A DNA stretch of 64,000 bases, from positions 118,790,698-118,854,697 of the forward strand of contig NC_134096.1 in the NCBI RefSeq assembly GCF_000715075.1. The letters run 5' to 3'. Below, one piece after another: positions 11,867 through 23,862 of this stretch. The stretch comes from Nicotiana tabacum. Lineage: Eukaryota; Streptophyta; Magnoliopsida; Solanales; Solanaceae. The stretch's first letter is position 1; each line of letters begins with the position of its first letter. The translations under genes were made by a program, and so were the position numbers. The notes beneath the pieces are model-generated. The model saw only the letters and a list, made by a program, of their open reading frames with translations, was not told where the DNA came from and ran no database searches.

Positions 11867-13155
11867 CTAGTTAGCCAAGGCCTGAACATCAACTGCAAGA
11901 GGCCTCTCATCAATAGGAATGAATGCAAGGCTACCCATACTCACCGCCTTTCTACTCAAGGCGTCGTCCACCACATTGGCCTTCCCGGGATGATACAGAA
12001 TAGTAATATCATGGTCCTTTAGCAACTCTAACCATCTCCGCTGCCTCAAATTTAGATCCTTCTATTTGAATAAGTGTTGAAGACTCCGATGATCCATTAA
12101 TACTTCACAAGACACACCGTAGAGATAGTGCCTCCAAATCTTTAATGCATGAACAATAGTTGCCAACTCTAAATCACGAACATGGTAGTTCTTTACATGT
12201 GGCTTCAACTAGCGCGAAGCATAAGCAATCACTCTACCCTTCTGCTTTAAGACACACCCAATACCAATCCGAGAAGCATCACAATAAACTGTATAAGATC
12301 CTGAAGCTGAAGACAAAACTAGAACTCGAGTTGTGGTCAGGGCAGTCTTAAGCTTCTGAAAGCTCTCTTCACACTCATCCGACCACCTAAATTGGGCACC
12401 CTCCTGGGTCAATTTAGTCATAGGCACTGCAATAGACGAGAAACTCTCCACAAAGCGACAATAATGACCGACCAAGCCGAGAAAACTCCGAATCTCAGTA
12501 GCTAAAGATGGCCTGGGCCAACTCTGAACTGCCTCTATCTTCTTTGGATCCACCTTAATTCCCTCACTGGATACTATATATCCCAAGAATGCCACCGAAC
12601 TAAGCCAGAACTCACACTTAGAGAATTTGGCATAAAGTTTCTCCTCCCTCAACCTTTGTAGTAAAATACTCAGATATTGTGCATGTTCCTCCTGGCTACG
12701 TGAGTACACCAGGATATCATCAATAAATACTATGAAAATCAAATCAAGATACAGCAAGAATATACTATTCATCAAGTGCATAAATGCTGCTGGGACGTTG
12801 GTCAGCCCAAAAGACATCACGAGAAATTTATAGTAACCATAACGCGTCCTGAATGTCGTCTTTAGAATATCCGAATCCCAAATTTTCAACTGGTGATACC
12901 CAGATCTCAAATCAATTTTGGAGAACACCATTGCTCCCTGAAGCTGGTCAAATAAGTCATCAATACGTGGAAAAGGATACTTGTTCTTGATTGTAACTTT
13001 GTTCAACTACCTGTAGTCGATACACATCCGCATAGTACCATCTTTCTTTTTCACAAATAGAACTGGTGCACCCCAAGGCGACACACTAAGCCTAATAAAC
13101 CATTTATCGAGAAGTTCTTGAAGTTGCTCTTTTAATTCCTTCAACTCAGCTGGTG
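11867..13155 (-). pseudogene. Gypsy A reverse transcriptase and RNase H
   Basis: Read on the minus strand, the RT begins near 13155 ([21 protein letters not shown]) and meets a stop within CIDYR..LNK at about 13008. It continues through [26 protein letters not shown] and the catalytic FIDDI (about 12715-12727), then the connection and RNase H ([13 protein letters not shown]). More stops lie near 12208 and 12060. The last part (11867-12049) carries [15 protein letters not shown], the end of RNase H. RT/RNase H would copy the element RNA to DNA in virus-like particles. It is broken by several stops. Confidence 0.88.
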
Positions 13156-13917
13156 CCGTATGATACGGAGGAATAGAAATGGGTTGATACCTGGCACCAA
13201 GTCAATACCAAAATCAATATCCATGTCGGGTGGCATACCTGGCAGGTCTGCAGGAAATACATCCGAAATGTCTCGCACTACCGGTACAGAATCAATAGTA
13301 GGAGTGTTTGCATCAACATCTCTCACAAAGGCCAAATATGACAAACACCCCTTCCCAACCATACGTTGGGCCTTCAAATAAGAAATTACCCTACTGGAAA
13401 CATAATCTAGAGAACCTCTCCACTCGACCTTCGACAATCCCGGTATCGCCAATGTCACGATTTTTGCGTGACAGTCCAGAATAGCATGACATGGAGACAA
13501 GCAATCCATACCCACGATTACATCGAAATCAACCATACTAAGAAATAAGAGATCAACTCTAGTCTCTAGTCCCCCAATAGTTACCACACACGATCGATAT
13601 ACACGGTCCACAACAATAGTATCGCCCACCGGCGTATATACATGAATAGGTGACACTAAGGACTCACGGGGCATATCCAGATAACGAGCAAAATATGATG
13701 ATACATACGAATATGTGGAACCAGGGTCAAATAATATAGAAGCTTCCCTGTGGCATACTGAGACATTACATGTGATCACTACATCTGAAGCAACGACATC
13801 TGGCCTGGCAAGAATAGCATAGTATCGGGCCTGACCGCTACTTGTAGCCTTCCCCTCTTTAGCGACCCTTAGTTGACTGAGACCCACCTCGAGCTGGCTG
13901 TGCGGGTGGTAAAGCAA
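13141..13917 (-). pseudogene. Gypsy A aspartic protease region
   Basis: The frame contains ILFDPGSTYSYVSSYFA, the retropepsin-like site of this family (DPG in place of the canonical DTG/DSG). The flap-like region follows, then IVGMDCLSPCHAILDC and DVFPADLPGMPPD, the junction into RT. A one-base shift near 13155 breaks the join to RT. It would have processed the Gag-Pol polyprotein. Confidence 0.8.
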
Positions 13918-15267
13918 CTGGTGCTGAATTCGTAGTCTGACCCCTCTGCTGAGTTGAACCTCCCGTAAGGCGGGGACAATTTCTCTTCATTTGACCTAAA
14001 TCTCCACACTCAAAACAACCCTTCTCGAACAATGGGGACAAGTACTGAGGTGGACCTTGAGAACCAGAAAAACTACCGGAAGAACATAGTACAGATGAAC
14101 CCTGAGCTGGAAGTGCACTAAGAGAATACTGACTCGGTCGAGCACTGTATGAACCATGGCTAGTTGATGCGCCACGATGAGCTGGACGAGCCATCTGAGC
14201 GAGCCTATAAGGTCGACCCCTGCTTTGATATAATTGTACCCTAGAAGGAACACCGCTTGAATTACCGGGCCACGAGACCTCTTGGCCTCCCTCTCCTCAC
14301 GCTCCTGAGTACAGACCATTTCTAGCCGTCGAGCACTGTCAACTACCTCATCGAATTGAGCACCTGCTACATTTCCCAGAGTCATAATAAAACGAAAATG
14401 ATCGTTGAGGCCATTAATAAACCTCTTGATCTTCTCCCTCTCAGTGGGAACCAACCAAATTGCATGACGAGCCAATTCTGAAAACCACATCTCATACTGG
14501 GTCACAGACAGGTCCTCCTGACATAAATACTCAAACTGCTTGCGAAGTTCCTCTCTGCGGGTCTGTGGCACAGACTTCTCCAGAAATAATACGGAGAACT
14601 CATGCCATGATAGTGGTGTTGCATCAACTGGTCTACTCCTCTCATAAGTCTCCCACCATCAGAAGGCTGCACCGGTCAGCTAAAAAGTAGTAAATGAGAC
14701 CCCACTAGTCTCCAGAATACCCGTTGTATGAAGCATCCGCTGGCATCTATCCAAACAATCCTGAGCATCCTCTGACTCAGTTCCACTGAAAGTTGGACGA
14801 TGGAGACTCCCAAACCTCTGTATTCTCTTTTGTTCCTTTTCATTCATAATAGGACCCAACTAGGCATGAACAACTGCAACCGGCTGGATTGGTAGTGCCC
14901 CCGATATCTGAAGTCCCTGCACTACCTGCTCTGGAGTACAGGCGACAGGGGTATGAGTACCTCCCCTAGCTTGAGAAGTGGTTGGTGCGGCCTGAGCCGA
15001 AACTACCTAAGCAAGGCTAGTGCAAACCGTCAATATCTGGGCTAAAGCCTCCTGAAGGCCTGGAATCACAATAGGCATAGCTGGTGCTTGAGCGGGTCCC
15101 GACGGCTCAACTATATCTGGAACCTGCTCCTGAGTTGGAGCAACTGGTGGTTCTACAGGTGCTGCTCTAACTGCTGTGCGAGCTATACCTCGACCTCTAC
15201 CACGGCCCCGGCTTCTCGTGGCCCTAACTGGTGGCTGGCCATCCAATCCGGTAGTACATGTCCTCAC
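13859..15267 (-). pseudogene. Gypsy A gag
   Basis: It begins near 15267 with an Arg/Gly-rich N-terminus (RATRSRGRGRGRG) and a Pro/Ala linker. Stops at about 15007, 14860 and 14690 interrupt it. It then shows the capsid core (SVPQTRREELRKQFEYL, LSVTQYEMWFSELARHA, ERIKRFINGL-like). The nucleocapsid knuckle at about 14010 reads CFECGDLGQMKRNC: the zinc-binding His is replaced by Gln, so the finger would be impaired. The open frames 13859-14194 and 13996-14571 are in different phases, so there is a frameshift before the knuckle. Confidence 0.8.
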
Positions 15268-15454
15268 TATCTGTGAGAGAATAGAATAACAAAAATTTAG
15301 TCTTCCGGAATCAACAAATTTGCACGACAGAATAAAAGAAAGTGAAATTTCCTAAAGGTTCACCAGCATCTCGAAGATATGTACAGACGTCTCCGTACCG
15401 ATCCGCAAGACTCTACTAAACCTGCTCATGACTCATGAGACCTATGTAACCTAG

Positions 15455-15466
15455 GCTCTGATACCA
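15455..15466 (-). other. Primer-binding site of gypsy element A (tRNA-iMet)
   Basis: On the minus strand it reads TGGTATCAGAGC, the standard initiator-Met complement, three bases inside the 5' LTR. Confidence 0.92.
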
Positions 15467-15469
15467 ACT

Positions 15470-16174
15470 TATCACGACCCAAAATCACACCTGTCGTGAT
15501 GGTGTCTATCTTAATAGTAGGTAAGCCGACAACCTCAAAAAACCATAAATTTTTTTAATTTTGGAAACATAATATTTAAATTTAATATAAAAATCTCACA
15601 AATACTGATATAAAAACACTCCCAAAACCCGGCGTCACTGAGTACATGAGCATCTAAATGATAACATAGTCTGATTGATAAAACACTGTCTGAAAATATA
15701 GAACAGTACAAACAACTGAAAGAAAAGAGAGAAAAGGTCTGCGGATGCCAAGCAACTACCTCGATAGTCTCCAACAGATAAAACTCTAAAATCTAGCAGC
15801 TGCCGTATCCGAAAGTAACTGGATCTGCACACAAAGTGCAGAGTGTAGTATAAGTACAACCGACCTCGTGTACTCAATAAGTAACAAGACTAACCTTTGG
15901 GCTGAAAGTAGTGATGAGCTCCATAGGTATAGTCCAATATACAAATAACAATACAAAAATGTAGGCATGTTCTCAAGTTCAATAAATAAGCCCAAAACAA
16001 GTAAAATAAATAAACTCTGCATGATATGAGGAATATGACATCTCTATATCTACATTCCAAAATATATGCTGTATGTGATGTACCACAATGGAAACCTCGT
16101 GTACTCATACTCTTAGAATACTCAATCACTCAGTACTGTATATGGCCAATCCAGCCCAGGGAAGTCCATCCCAA

Positions 16175-16273
<99 letters not shown>

Positions 16274-18214
16274 TGACAAGTCAGTCACTCAGTACTGTAC
16301 AAGGCAAATCCAGCCCAGGGAACTCCATCTCTAAATGTAATTAGATAAGGCAACTCCATCCCAAATATAAAGAAATTGCGCTCACTGTGGGGGTGCATAC
16401 TCCGGAGGGGCTCCTTCAGCTCGAATGCTATAATAAGTCAGATACAGGTATAGATAAATAAAACATGCTGCGGCGTGCAGCGCGATCCCATAAATATCAC
16501 ATGAAAATCAACCCGACATGATGATGCGATGTATCAATGAATGACAACAGAGACTAAGATATGATATGCAAATGATAGATGTGACTGAGTACAAAATTAT
16601 AAATTTAAACAAGTAATTCAATAGCAATAAGACCTTTGTGGCTCCCGAAAATATCTGCACGTAGCCTAAACATGATCTTTAATACGAGTCTCAGCTCAAT
16701 TTCTCCAACACGTGGAGGATATGTGGATAATGACATGATTCTTTGATTATATAAGTCTACGGAATTTATTTAAGTCACAATTTCTACGGTGCACGCCCAC
16801 ACGCCCGTCACCTAGCATATGCGTCATCTCCAAACAATTCACATAACACGTAATTCAGGGATTCATACCCTCTGAACTAAGTTTGGAAGTATTACTTACC
16901 TCAAACCGTGCAAGTTCTTTATTCCAATATGCGTTTGCCTAGCGAATCAGCCTCCGAACGCCTAGAATCTAGTCACAATTAATTCTATACAGTCAACATA
17001 AATTATAGGAATCAATTCAATATAAAAATACTAATTTTTCAACAAAATCCAAAATTTAACTAAAACATCGTCAGTGGGGCCCACATCTCGGAACCCGACA
17101 AAAGTTACAAAATATGAACACCCATTCAACCACGAGTCCAACCATACCAAATTTACCAAATTCCGACATCAACTCGACCTCAAAATCCTCAAATCTTATT
17201 TTTAAATCCTTAGGCCCAAATTCTCGAATTTCACCTTAAAAACATGTAATCTAGTCGAAATACTCAATGATAATTCAATATTATTAACTAACAATGATCA
17301 TAAGTGACTTACCTCAAGTTTTCCCGTGAATTCTCTCTGAAACATCGCCTCAACCCGTGTTGGAAATGTCCAAAAATGCCAAAATCCCGCAACCCCTCTG
17401 ATTTTATTCTGTCCAGGGGTTTTCGCATCTGCGGCTCACTTGGTTGCATCTGTGGCTCACTTGGCCGCATCTGCGGTCACGCTTTTGCGGTTAAATGTCC
17501 GCTTCTGCGACAGACCTTCGCTTTTGCGGGCTCGCTTCTTTGAAGAGGCGTCCGCTTCTGTGGTCCAGTCCCTCCTTAGCCCAGGCTGCATCTGCGACCA
17601 TTTTGTCGCTTCTGCGGTCGCCCTTCTGCGAGGTTTCGTCCGCTTTCGCGAACCTCACGCTTCTGCGATGCCAAGCTCTGTTCTGTGAGCTCGCATCTGC
17701 GTGATAATTTTCGCAAGTGCGATTGCATCAGTAGGCAGAAATTCCCAGCTTTGTTCTAAGTCCAAATTTGATCCGTTAACCATTCGAAACTCACTCGAGA
17801 ACCCCGGGACCTCAACCAAATATACCAACAAGTCCTAAAACATTATACAAACTTAGTCGATGCCTCAAATCACATTAAATAATACTAAAAATACGAATCA
17901 CACCCCAATTCAAGCTTAATGAAACTAAAAAATTCCAACTTCTACATTCGATGCCGAAACCTATCAATTCAAGTCCAATTGACCTCAAATTTTGCACACA
18001 AGTCATAAATATCATAACGGACCTATAAAAAATTTCAGAAATGGATTCCCACCCCGATAACCTATTTCCACTTAAGATTTAAGTCTTGGAACTTAGTGTT
18101 CTAATTTATTTTGAAACCTCCCCGACAAGTCACATAATTTTAATTTAACACAGGATTAGCAGTAAATGGGTGAACGGGGTTGTAATACTCAAAATGACCG
18201 GTCAGTTCGTTATA
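15470..18214 (-). repeat. Upstream (5') LTR of gypsy element A
   Basis: Colinear with 7450-10342 and closely similar throughout. It differs by a deletion of the segment equivalent to about 8462-8508, the large (AC)n(AT)n tract at 16177-16268, an extended CTGCGG array, and loss of about 130 bp near 18060. The termini have decayed to TATCACGACCC and GTTATA. Confidence 0.9.
16177..16268 (+). repeat. (AC)n(AT)n compound microsatellite
   Basis: About 48 bases of AC are followed by about 44 bases of AT. The other LTR of the same element has only a short AT run at 8180-8191, so the tract expanded after insertion. Confidence 0.95.
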
Positions 18215-19463
18215 ATATAGTGGAGATAATTCGAGCTATTTGGAGCTTTGAAATCTGAGTAGAAGCCCAAGAAATTAAGCCGGGATCACGTTCGGGGGTC
18301 GAAAACCAAGTCTGGATGTCAAAAAATTAAAAAACTCAATTCTGGCCACCGCCCCGCGGGGGCAGGGCGCTAGTACAAAAAATGGCCAGAAATGAATTTT
18401 TGGCACGTTATGGAATTTCCTACATGCGCACCGCATGGGACGGCACGGGGTGCGGCGTGATAGCACAAAAATGTTAGAGTGACTTCCCATTTTCGCTAAA
18501 AAGGGTAATTTCGTTCGGGGTTTGTTTTGGGGGCGGCTTAAATACCCCCAAAATACCATTTTAGATGGACTTTTGATACAATTTCAACCTAAGGAGGCCA
18601 AGGAGGATAAGGAGGAGTTGGAAGAATACAAGCTCAACGATTTCATCATTCCTTCCTCACTCAAGATCCTAGTTTGGATTGAGTTTATGTTTTTCTATAC
18701 TTTAGTTACATTTGTGAAGAACTTCTCCATGTCTATGGAGTAGATCCTTTTTGGGTTTTGATGGATTTGGTGTATTGATGATTGCTTGTGGATTATAACT
18801 CTATTTTTTTGTATTTGAATCATTTTTGGAAGATTTAATTGTTGCATCTATATTCACTTATTCTTGTAATCGAAAGAGGCACAACTTGTGATATCTTTGC
18901 ATTATATTGTTGGTTAAGTTCATAAATTCTTCTAAGCAATCGAAACAGGCTAGTTGAATCATTAATTAAATCTAGTTAGGAGAATAATTAAAAGAGGTTT
19001 TCCTAAAGACCGATCCACTACGCATTCTTGCATATCTTCACGGTGCTTAAATTGGTTCATCCCGTGAGGTTAAGACTTAATCGAGAGAAGAGTTTTTGAC
19101 GAACGTTTGAGCTAATAATAGAGTGAATTCGAGAGACTCACTTGAACATTGGAAGTGAATTATCTAGAGTTAGATCCCGAACAATTATCTTGTACTTATT
19201 CTGTCAAAACCCTATCCTCTTCTACTGATAACCTTAATTGTTTATTCCTTATTTCGATAGTCACTAGTCAATAGTGGTAGATTTTAGATTCTTAGTTAAA
19301 TTTTATTATTAATCATATATATCTCAACTGTTGATCATCCTGGATATCAATCAAGCTAGAAACTACGAGAATACTATTTAAATCCAATCCTTGTTGATTC
19401 AATATTATACTATACTATCTTTCACTAGCGAGCTCAATTTAAATGTGTGTTTTGCACTCGTTA
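18215..19463 (+). repeat. Right LTR of the gag-only element, part 2
   Basis: Resumes the left LTR at its 'gtggagctaattcgagctat' phrase (equivalent to 3346) and follows it to GCACTCG at the end (4571-4578 equivalent). The last bases are TTA where the left copy has CCA. Confidence 0.85.
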
Positions 19464-19468
19464 GCGTT

Positions 19469-20329
19469 CAACAACTAATTTTATCGTCGACATTTAATTC
19501 TTCTTCAATTTTTATCGTCCGGCTTTCCTTTTCCTGATTTCTCAATGTAATAGATAGAAATTAAATAATAAAAAATGTCGAGAAAAGGCCCAAAAAACTG
19601 AGAAATTATAGTCCAACTAAACTATCAGTCTCTTGTCTCATCTCCATTTATCTCTAAAATACAAATTCGTGTGTATGCATAGTTCTAATTGAATCTTAAC
19701 TTTTTGGAGGCCTTCTAGTCCTAGAAAAAGAAGTAAAAAGGTCTTGGAGACCCATTTGTCTATCAATGCCTTTTAACAATTAGAAAATTAGGACGGACTC
19801 GTAATTTTACATTTAGTTACAGCATTACCAAATTGTATCCGGTATTTGGAATATGTAACCAAACTATGGAAAAAGAGTTTCTTTGTTTAAGTTAATTTAA
19901 ATGATTGCGTCATTTATAATGTAATTATATATAAATTACTATAAATATTGATTGTATAAAGTTGCATACCATGAATCCATATATACGCTGGAACCCCTTC
20001 ACATGACAAAAATGCCCTTTTACTCGAGTTTGACATATTCTTTTTTTTTTTTTGTGTGGGGGGGGGGGGGGGGTTAAATTATTTTTTTGTTTTTCTTTCA
20101 AGAAAGCTATATAACCGCTAGCAGAACCCTATTTGTACTCTTTCGCCTCCGCTTTCTTCTCTCCCCAGAAAGGAATCAACCTTCTTCATATCTCTTCTAA
20201 TTTTAATAACTTACCCAGAAAGCCATGCACACTTAATGCAACAGTAGCAGTATAATGTTTCTTTTTCCAGATCTTTTTTACAACAATCTTCTTCTCTGTT
20301 CAATTCTTTGCCTTGTTGGTGAATCAAGA
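19469..20329 (+). promoter_or_regulatory. LBD upstream region with TATA-like box
   Basis: There is no gene in this stretch. CTATATAA lies at 20108-20115, about 220 bases before the chosen ATG. This fits a TATA box with a transcription start near 20140 and a CT-rich leader (CTTTCGCCTCCGCTTTCTTC). A T13 run and a G16 run (20058-20073) lie just upstream of the box. The promoter role is inference from position. Confidence 0.5.
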
Positions 20330-21979
20330 ATGTCAGATAACAAAAACAATAATGCAGAAGCAGGCGCAGCAGCTGCTGATGCTGCAGAATCGCACGAAGT
20401 TGCTGGTAGTAATCGCCCTGCATGTGCTTCATGTAAGCATCAAAGAAAGAAGTGTATAGAAGGAGAGTGCGTTATGTGGCGACACTTTCCAGCAAGCAAG
20501 ATGGATGAATTTCTTGGGGTTCACAAGGTTTTTGGTATTTCCAATGTAACAAAGAAGATTAAAAGCTTAGATGATGTTGCTCAACGGGATGAAGCTATCA
20601 AATCCTTCTTCTGGGAAGCAAGGTTATGGCAGGTAGAAACGGAGTCACAATTTTAAATTTAATGAATTTATGCTTCTCACTATCTTGAAAATATGAGTCT
20701 CAACTTAATTACCATATATTTATAATCTTTATATGTATGTCTATTATTTATGACAAAGATGACCAGTTCAATTTTGAAATTATACTTGATGGGTTCAATC
20801 TTGACGGTTTTATGGTTCAATCGAAACTTTTGAGATTTTGAGTTCTGTTAAAATCTTGGTGGTTTTCATGTATATATAAATCTATATTAGGTGTCGAAAA
20901 TACTGAGTTTAGTTAATCTACTAAATATAGGTTGCATCCGCTTAATTCTTCTGATTAATTAGTTTAACACTATATATACTTCCGCCTCTGATGGATGGAA
21001 CGCAGGAGGATCCAGTTCATGGGCCGTTAGGGGAATACAAGAAGTTGGAACAACAGCTTAAAGAGCTTAAGGAGGAGGAACAAAGGAATAAAGAGCTACA
21101 AATTGTACAATTTCCACCCTCAGAGATAAGGTATTTGGATCAGATAGTGGCACAAAGACAAATCAGTACAATTTCCACGCTTAGTGATCAGGAAGATTAT
21201 TTGTTGAACTCGATTTCCCCTAATTATAGTACACTTTTACAAGGACATGGGGTTTTTCCTAGCCATAATTATAATAATCCAATTGAACAAAGGCAAACTG
21301 GTTTAATCCCAAGACAAGGGTTTCAAGATCCCAGCATTATGCTACAAGACGGAAGAGGAGTTTCTCATCTGGCTAATTATAATGGTCATGTTCAATTACA
21401 TCAACAAAGATGTTCATTTAACAATAATATAGATTTAGGGCAAGGAATTACTCGAGGAAGGAGAAGAAAGGAATGTAGCGATCATCAATTGGTGAGTCCA
21501 AGTTCTACTGCAGGTAGACATGTACGAGGAAGGGGAATTGGACCAATTAGTAGTGCAACTGGAATACGCGGTGCAATAATGCCAAGTAGTAGTTCTGCTT
21601 CTTTTGCTGATCAATGGACTGATAAGTTGAGAGATAGTACTGGTGGAGGACATTGTGAAGTAACAATTCCCTTGCCTTCTGCAGTACAAAATATTGCAGA
21701 TGGAAGAAGTAACAGACAAGCTGAAGATTTTCAACATCAGTTCACTAACTATAACCACAGAAATTTACCAGGTAAATGTTCAACTTTAATATTACTACTA
21801 TAAAACTACTACGTACTTTTTTCGTTTCTTATGAAGACAGAGGGGTTAGTAAAAGCTTTTATAACACCTCCGATAATTTAGCCATATATATCTAATTATT
21901 ATTTTTTTGGATTCTTGAAGGGGAATCTAGTCAAAGTGACTTGGAGAGTATGGATGATTCAACCTCCAAGAGATTTTAG
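20330..21979 (+). CDS. LOB-domain (LBD) transcription factor, three exons
   Basis: Three exons join in frame: 20330-20632, 21006-21771 and 21921-21979, with GT..AG introns (TGGCAG|gtag ... cgcag|GAGG; CCAG|gtaa ... gaag|GGG). They give 375 residues. Residues 32-101 are the LOB domain: a Cys-rich DNA-binding block (C32, C35, C42, C47), the GAS block (FPASKMDEFLGVHKVFGISN, 53-72), and the conserved WEA..DPVHGPLGEY that spans the exon 1/2 join. A charged coil (KKLEQQLKELKEEEQ) follows, then a long Gln/Asn/Ser-rich C-terminal region. LBD proteins are plant-specific nuclear DNA-binding regulators of organ boundaries and development. The last Cys pair is spaced CX4C, not the usual CX3C. An upstream in-frame ATG at 20255 is possible, but I prefer 20330 because 20255-20329 is a hydrophobic, leader-like stretch atypical for the family. 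Confidence 0.87.
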
Positions 21980-22464
21980 CACATTTTACATTTGTTTCTA
22001 AGGTAGAGGCTATTCAAACTCGATGGATTAAAAAGGTAGTTTCAATTTTATTCCATTATGATCCATTTCGTGTTATTCGTTAAAAGATAGAAAAGCAGAT
22101 AAAAGTACAATGTAGTGTTTGCCTTTCTTACAGTATTATAACTCTCTAAATCTTGCTCTTTCCAATACGTATGCCTTTTAAACTTCAGAATGTTAGGACT
22201 ACTTCAGATGTTAGAAATAATAGATAATAAGAAACACAGAAGAGATAACTGATTAAACTCATCAACACAAAAGAATTACAAACAGAACTGAAAGACAATA
22301 GAAGAAGGGGAGACGAGAGGAAAGGGATACAGAATTGCTCCAAAATCACATGTTGCTCATTTCAACCAGGTTTCCATTTAAAATCAGCCAGCCTTTAATT
22401 AGGCTGACTCGCCCAATTTCTGCGTCTATTAACCCATAGTCGTCGATCCAATCCCTTATATTAA

Positions 22465-22563
22465 AAATAGCCGGTGGAGCTATAATATAAGCATAATTTA
22501 TGTATTATATAATCTATGTATATGACTAGAAAAAGTAAAAACAATTAATATGGTCGGCTATTT
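22465..22563. mobile_element. Small MITE-like element with AAATAGCCG ends
   Basis: AAATAGCCG (22465-22473) and its inverse CGGCTATTT (22555-22563) bound an AT-rich 99-bp segment. The ends resemble those of short Solanaceae MITEs. There is no clear target duplication, so this is tentative. Confidence 0.4.
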
Positions 22564-22988
22564 GTGTAAAGATCCCATGATTATACTCAGGCCCAAGGCC
22601 AATTTCTTGATACTCCAAGCCCATTTTCTGATTTGAGTCCATAACAGATTGCTATATACAAAAACTCCAACTAAAGTATTTCCTGATGATATGTACTTCT
22701 CGAATTGGTAACAACTACTTGCAATTGTGAATTGAATAATTCGACTTTCCTTTGGGGTTTTCGTAATTAGTTGGCTATTGTATTCATAAAATTATTGTCC
22801 TATAAAATGTCAAGATCGAATACACGTCATTCCAACTAATGAAAAGTAGTCATTTGAATGTCAGTTTCTAGAATTATTGTTCAAACCACGTGAAAATAAG
22901 AATGTTCTTCGTCCAAATTAATAATTACCATTACATATAGAACAAATGTGTAGCCCTGTCCATACGACAAGAAGGCAAAGCAAGGAGT

Positions 22989-23517
22989 GGTCAAAATTGG
23001 TACCTTATTTTTCTCTCGTTGATGATTCATGAACCTTGTTTATTAAATTATAGTCTTCATTAAAAGTCAAGTGCCAAAACAAAATGGATTGGAGATTATC
23101 CTTTATTGGCCCACTGAAAAGACCAAGGTAACCCTTACAAACTCAGTGAAGTCACATCAATTTTGGGTCTCTAGAACTCCAAACATGAGTCATCTACCTC
23201 ATCTCTAGAACTCCAAACATTGGTCAACCTGATTATATTAATTGGAGGTTGAAGGAAGATGAACAGCGAATATGTGCCATTCTAATTGCAAAATTATCCT
23301 CTTTGTTATCAAGAGTATCTTATTTTATTAAATGATCACTTTGTCAAATTATAGTGTTCAACTAAACATCTTTCTATTCTTTATGTAGATTGACATGAAA
23401 AATTTTTTTTACTCTTACCATGTGCATGCACATTAAACCAATAAATGCACGAAATGTATTTATTTAAGACAATCTTTTTTCTCTCAACCTCGAAAAAAAG
23501 TAGACTTGAAAGGTCAA
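22989..23517. promoter_or_regulatory. Cluster of W-box-like motifs upstream of the Pti5-like gene
   Basis: GGTCAA at 22989, 23222 and 23512 and AGTCAA at 23065 are TTGACC/TTGACT on the minus strand, the WRKY-factor core. WRKY control would fit a defence-related ERF. Six-base motifs also occur by chance, so this is only suggestive. Confidence 0.3.
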
Positions 23518-23862
23518 CTGCGCAAACAGAGGCATCAATTCTGTGGAAAATTATAGTCTGATAATCCCTCTTCCTCAATCATATATCATTGTACATGCAA
23601 ACAATTACCTAGGCTTGTAATATCAAGGAAAACAAGGGGGTAAACAGTGTCCACAATATTCTCACGAACGCACCAACTATTGAAAAAGACATGCACAAAT
23701 TTTTCTCTTGTTTCCTCATATTTTCCTCTTCCTCCACGAAAGAAAATTCAACAGACCCCACAACTTTTCTAGTATTCCTCAAGTTAAATACCTGATCTCA
23801 ACCTCATAATCCAAACTTCAGAAACATTTTTCAAAAGCCATAACCTTATATCCCTCTTAGCT

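Larger units (their letters stand above)
7450..18214 (-). mobile_element. Tekay/Del-like Ty3/gypsy element A, full length, decayed
   Basis: Two long LTRs (7450-10342 and 15470-18214) flank an internal region of about 5.1 kb read on the minus strand in the order gag, protease, RT, RNase H, integrase and a C-terminal chromodomain-type region. A tRNA-iMet primer site and a polypurine tract sit at the correct ends. It inserted into the right LTR of the gag-only element just after the TGTAGA word. The flanking five bases are GTAGA and ATATA, so no clean target duplication survives. Many stops and frameshifts make it non-functional. Confidence 0.9.
3191..19463 (+). mobile_element. Gag-only Athila/Tat-like LTR element, interrupted by a gypsy insertion
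   Basis: A long LTR (3191-4581) is repeated at 7322-7449 plus 18215-19463; the second copy is split by the Tekay-like element at 7450-18214. Candidate 5-bp target duplications are GTGTT (3186-3190) and GCGTT (19464-19468), with one mismatch. A tRNA-Asp-type primer site follows the left LTR and a purine-rich AAGTGTGGGGTG precedes the right one, as in Athila/Tat-lineage elements. Between the LTRs there is only about 2.7 kb, holding a gag remnant and no protease, RT or integrase. The element is therefore non-autonomous and would have needed a relative's enzymes. Confidence 0.8.
21980..23862. other. Intergenic between LBD and Pti5-like genes
   Basis: No supported gene. It contains a small MITE (22465-22563) and several W-box-like words (22989-23517) ahead of the Pti5-like gene. 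Open frames here are short and low in complexity. Confidence 0.6.

Noticed and set aside
15455..15466. tRNA-like sequence
   Set aside because: Only the 12-base primer-binding complement of tRNA-iMet; no tRNA gene fold around it. The same holds for 4587, 42851 and 56759.
21435..21758. Minus-strand open frame inside the LBD gene
   Set aside because: Antisense shadow of exon 2, with no domain.
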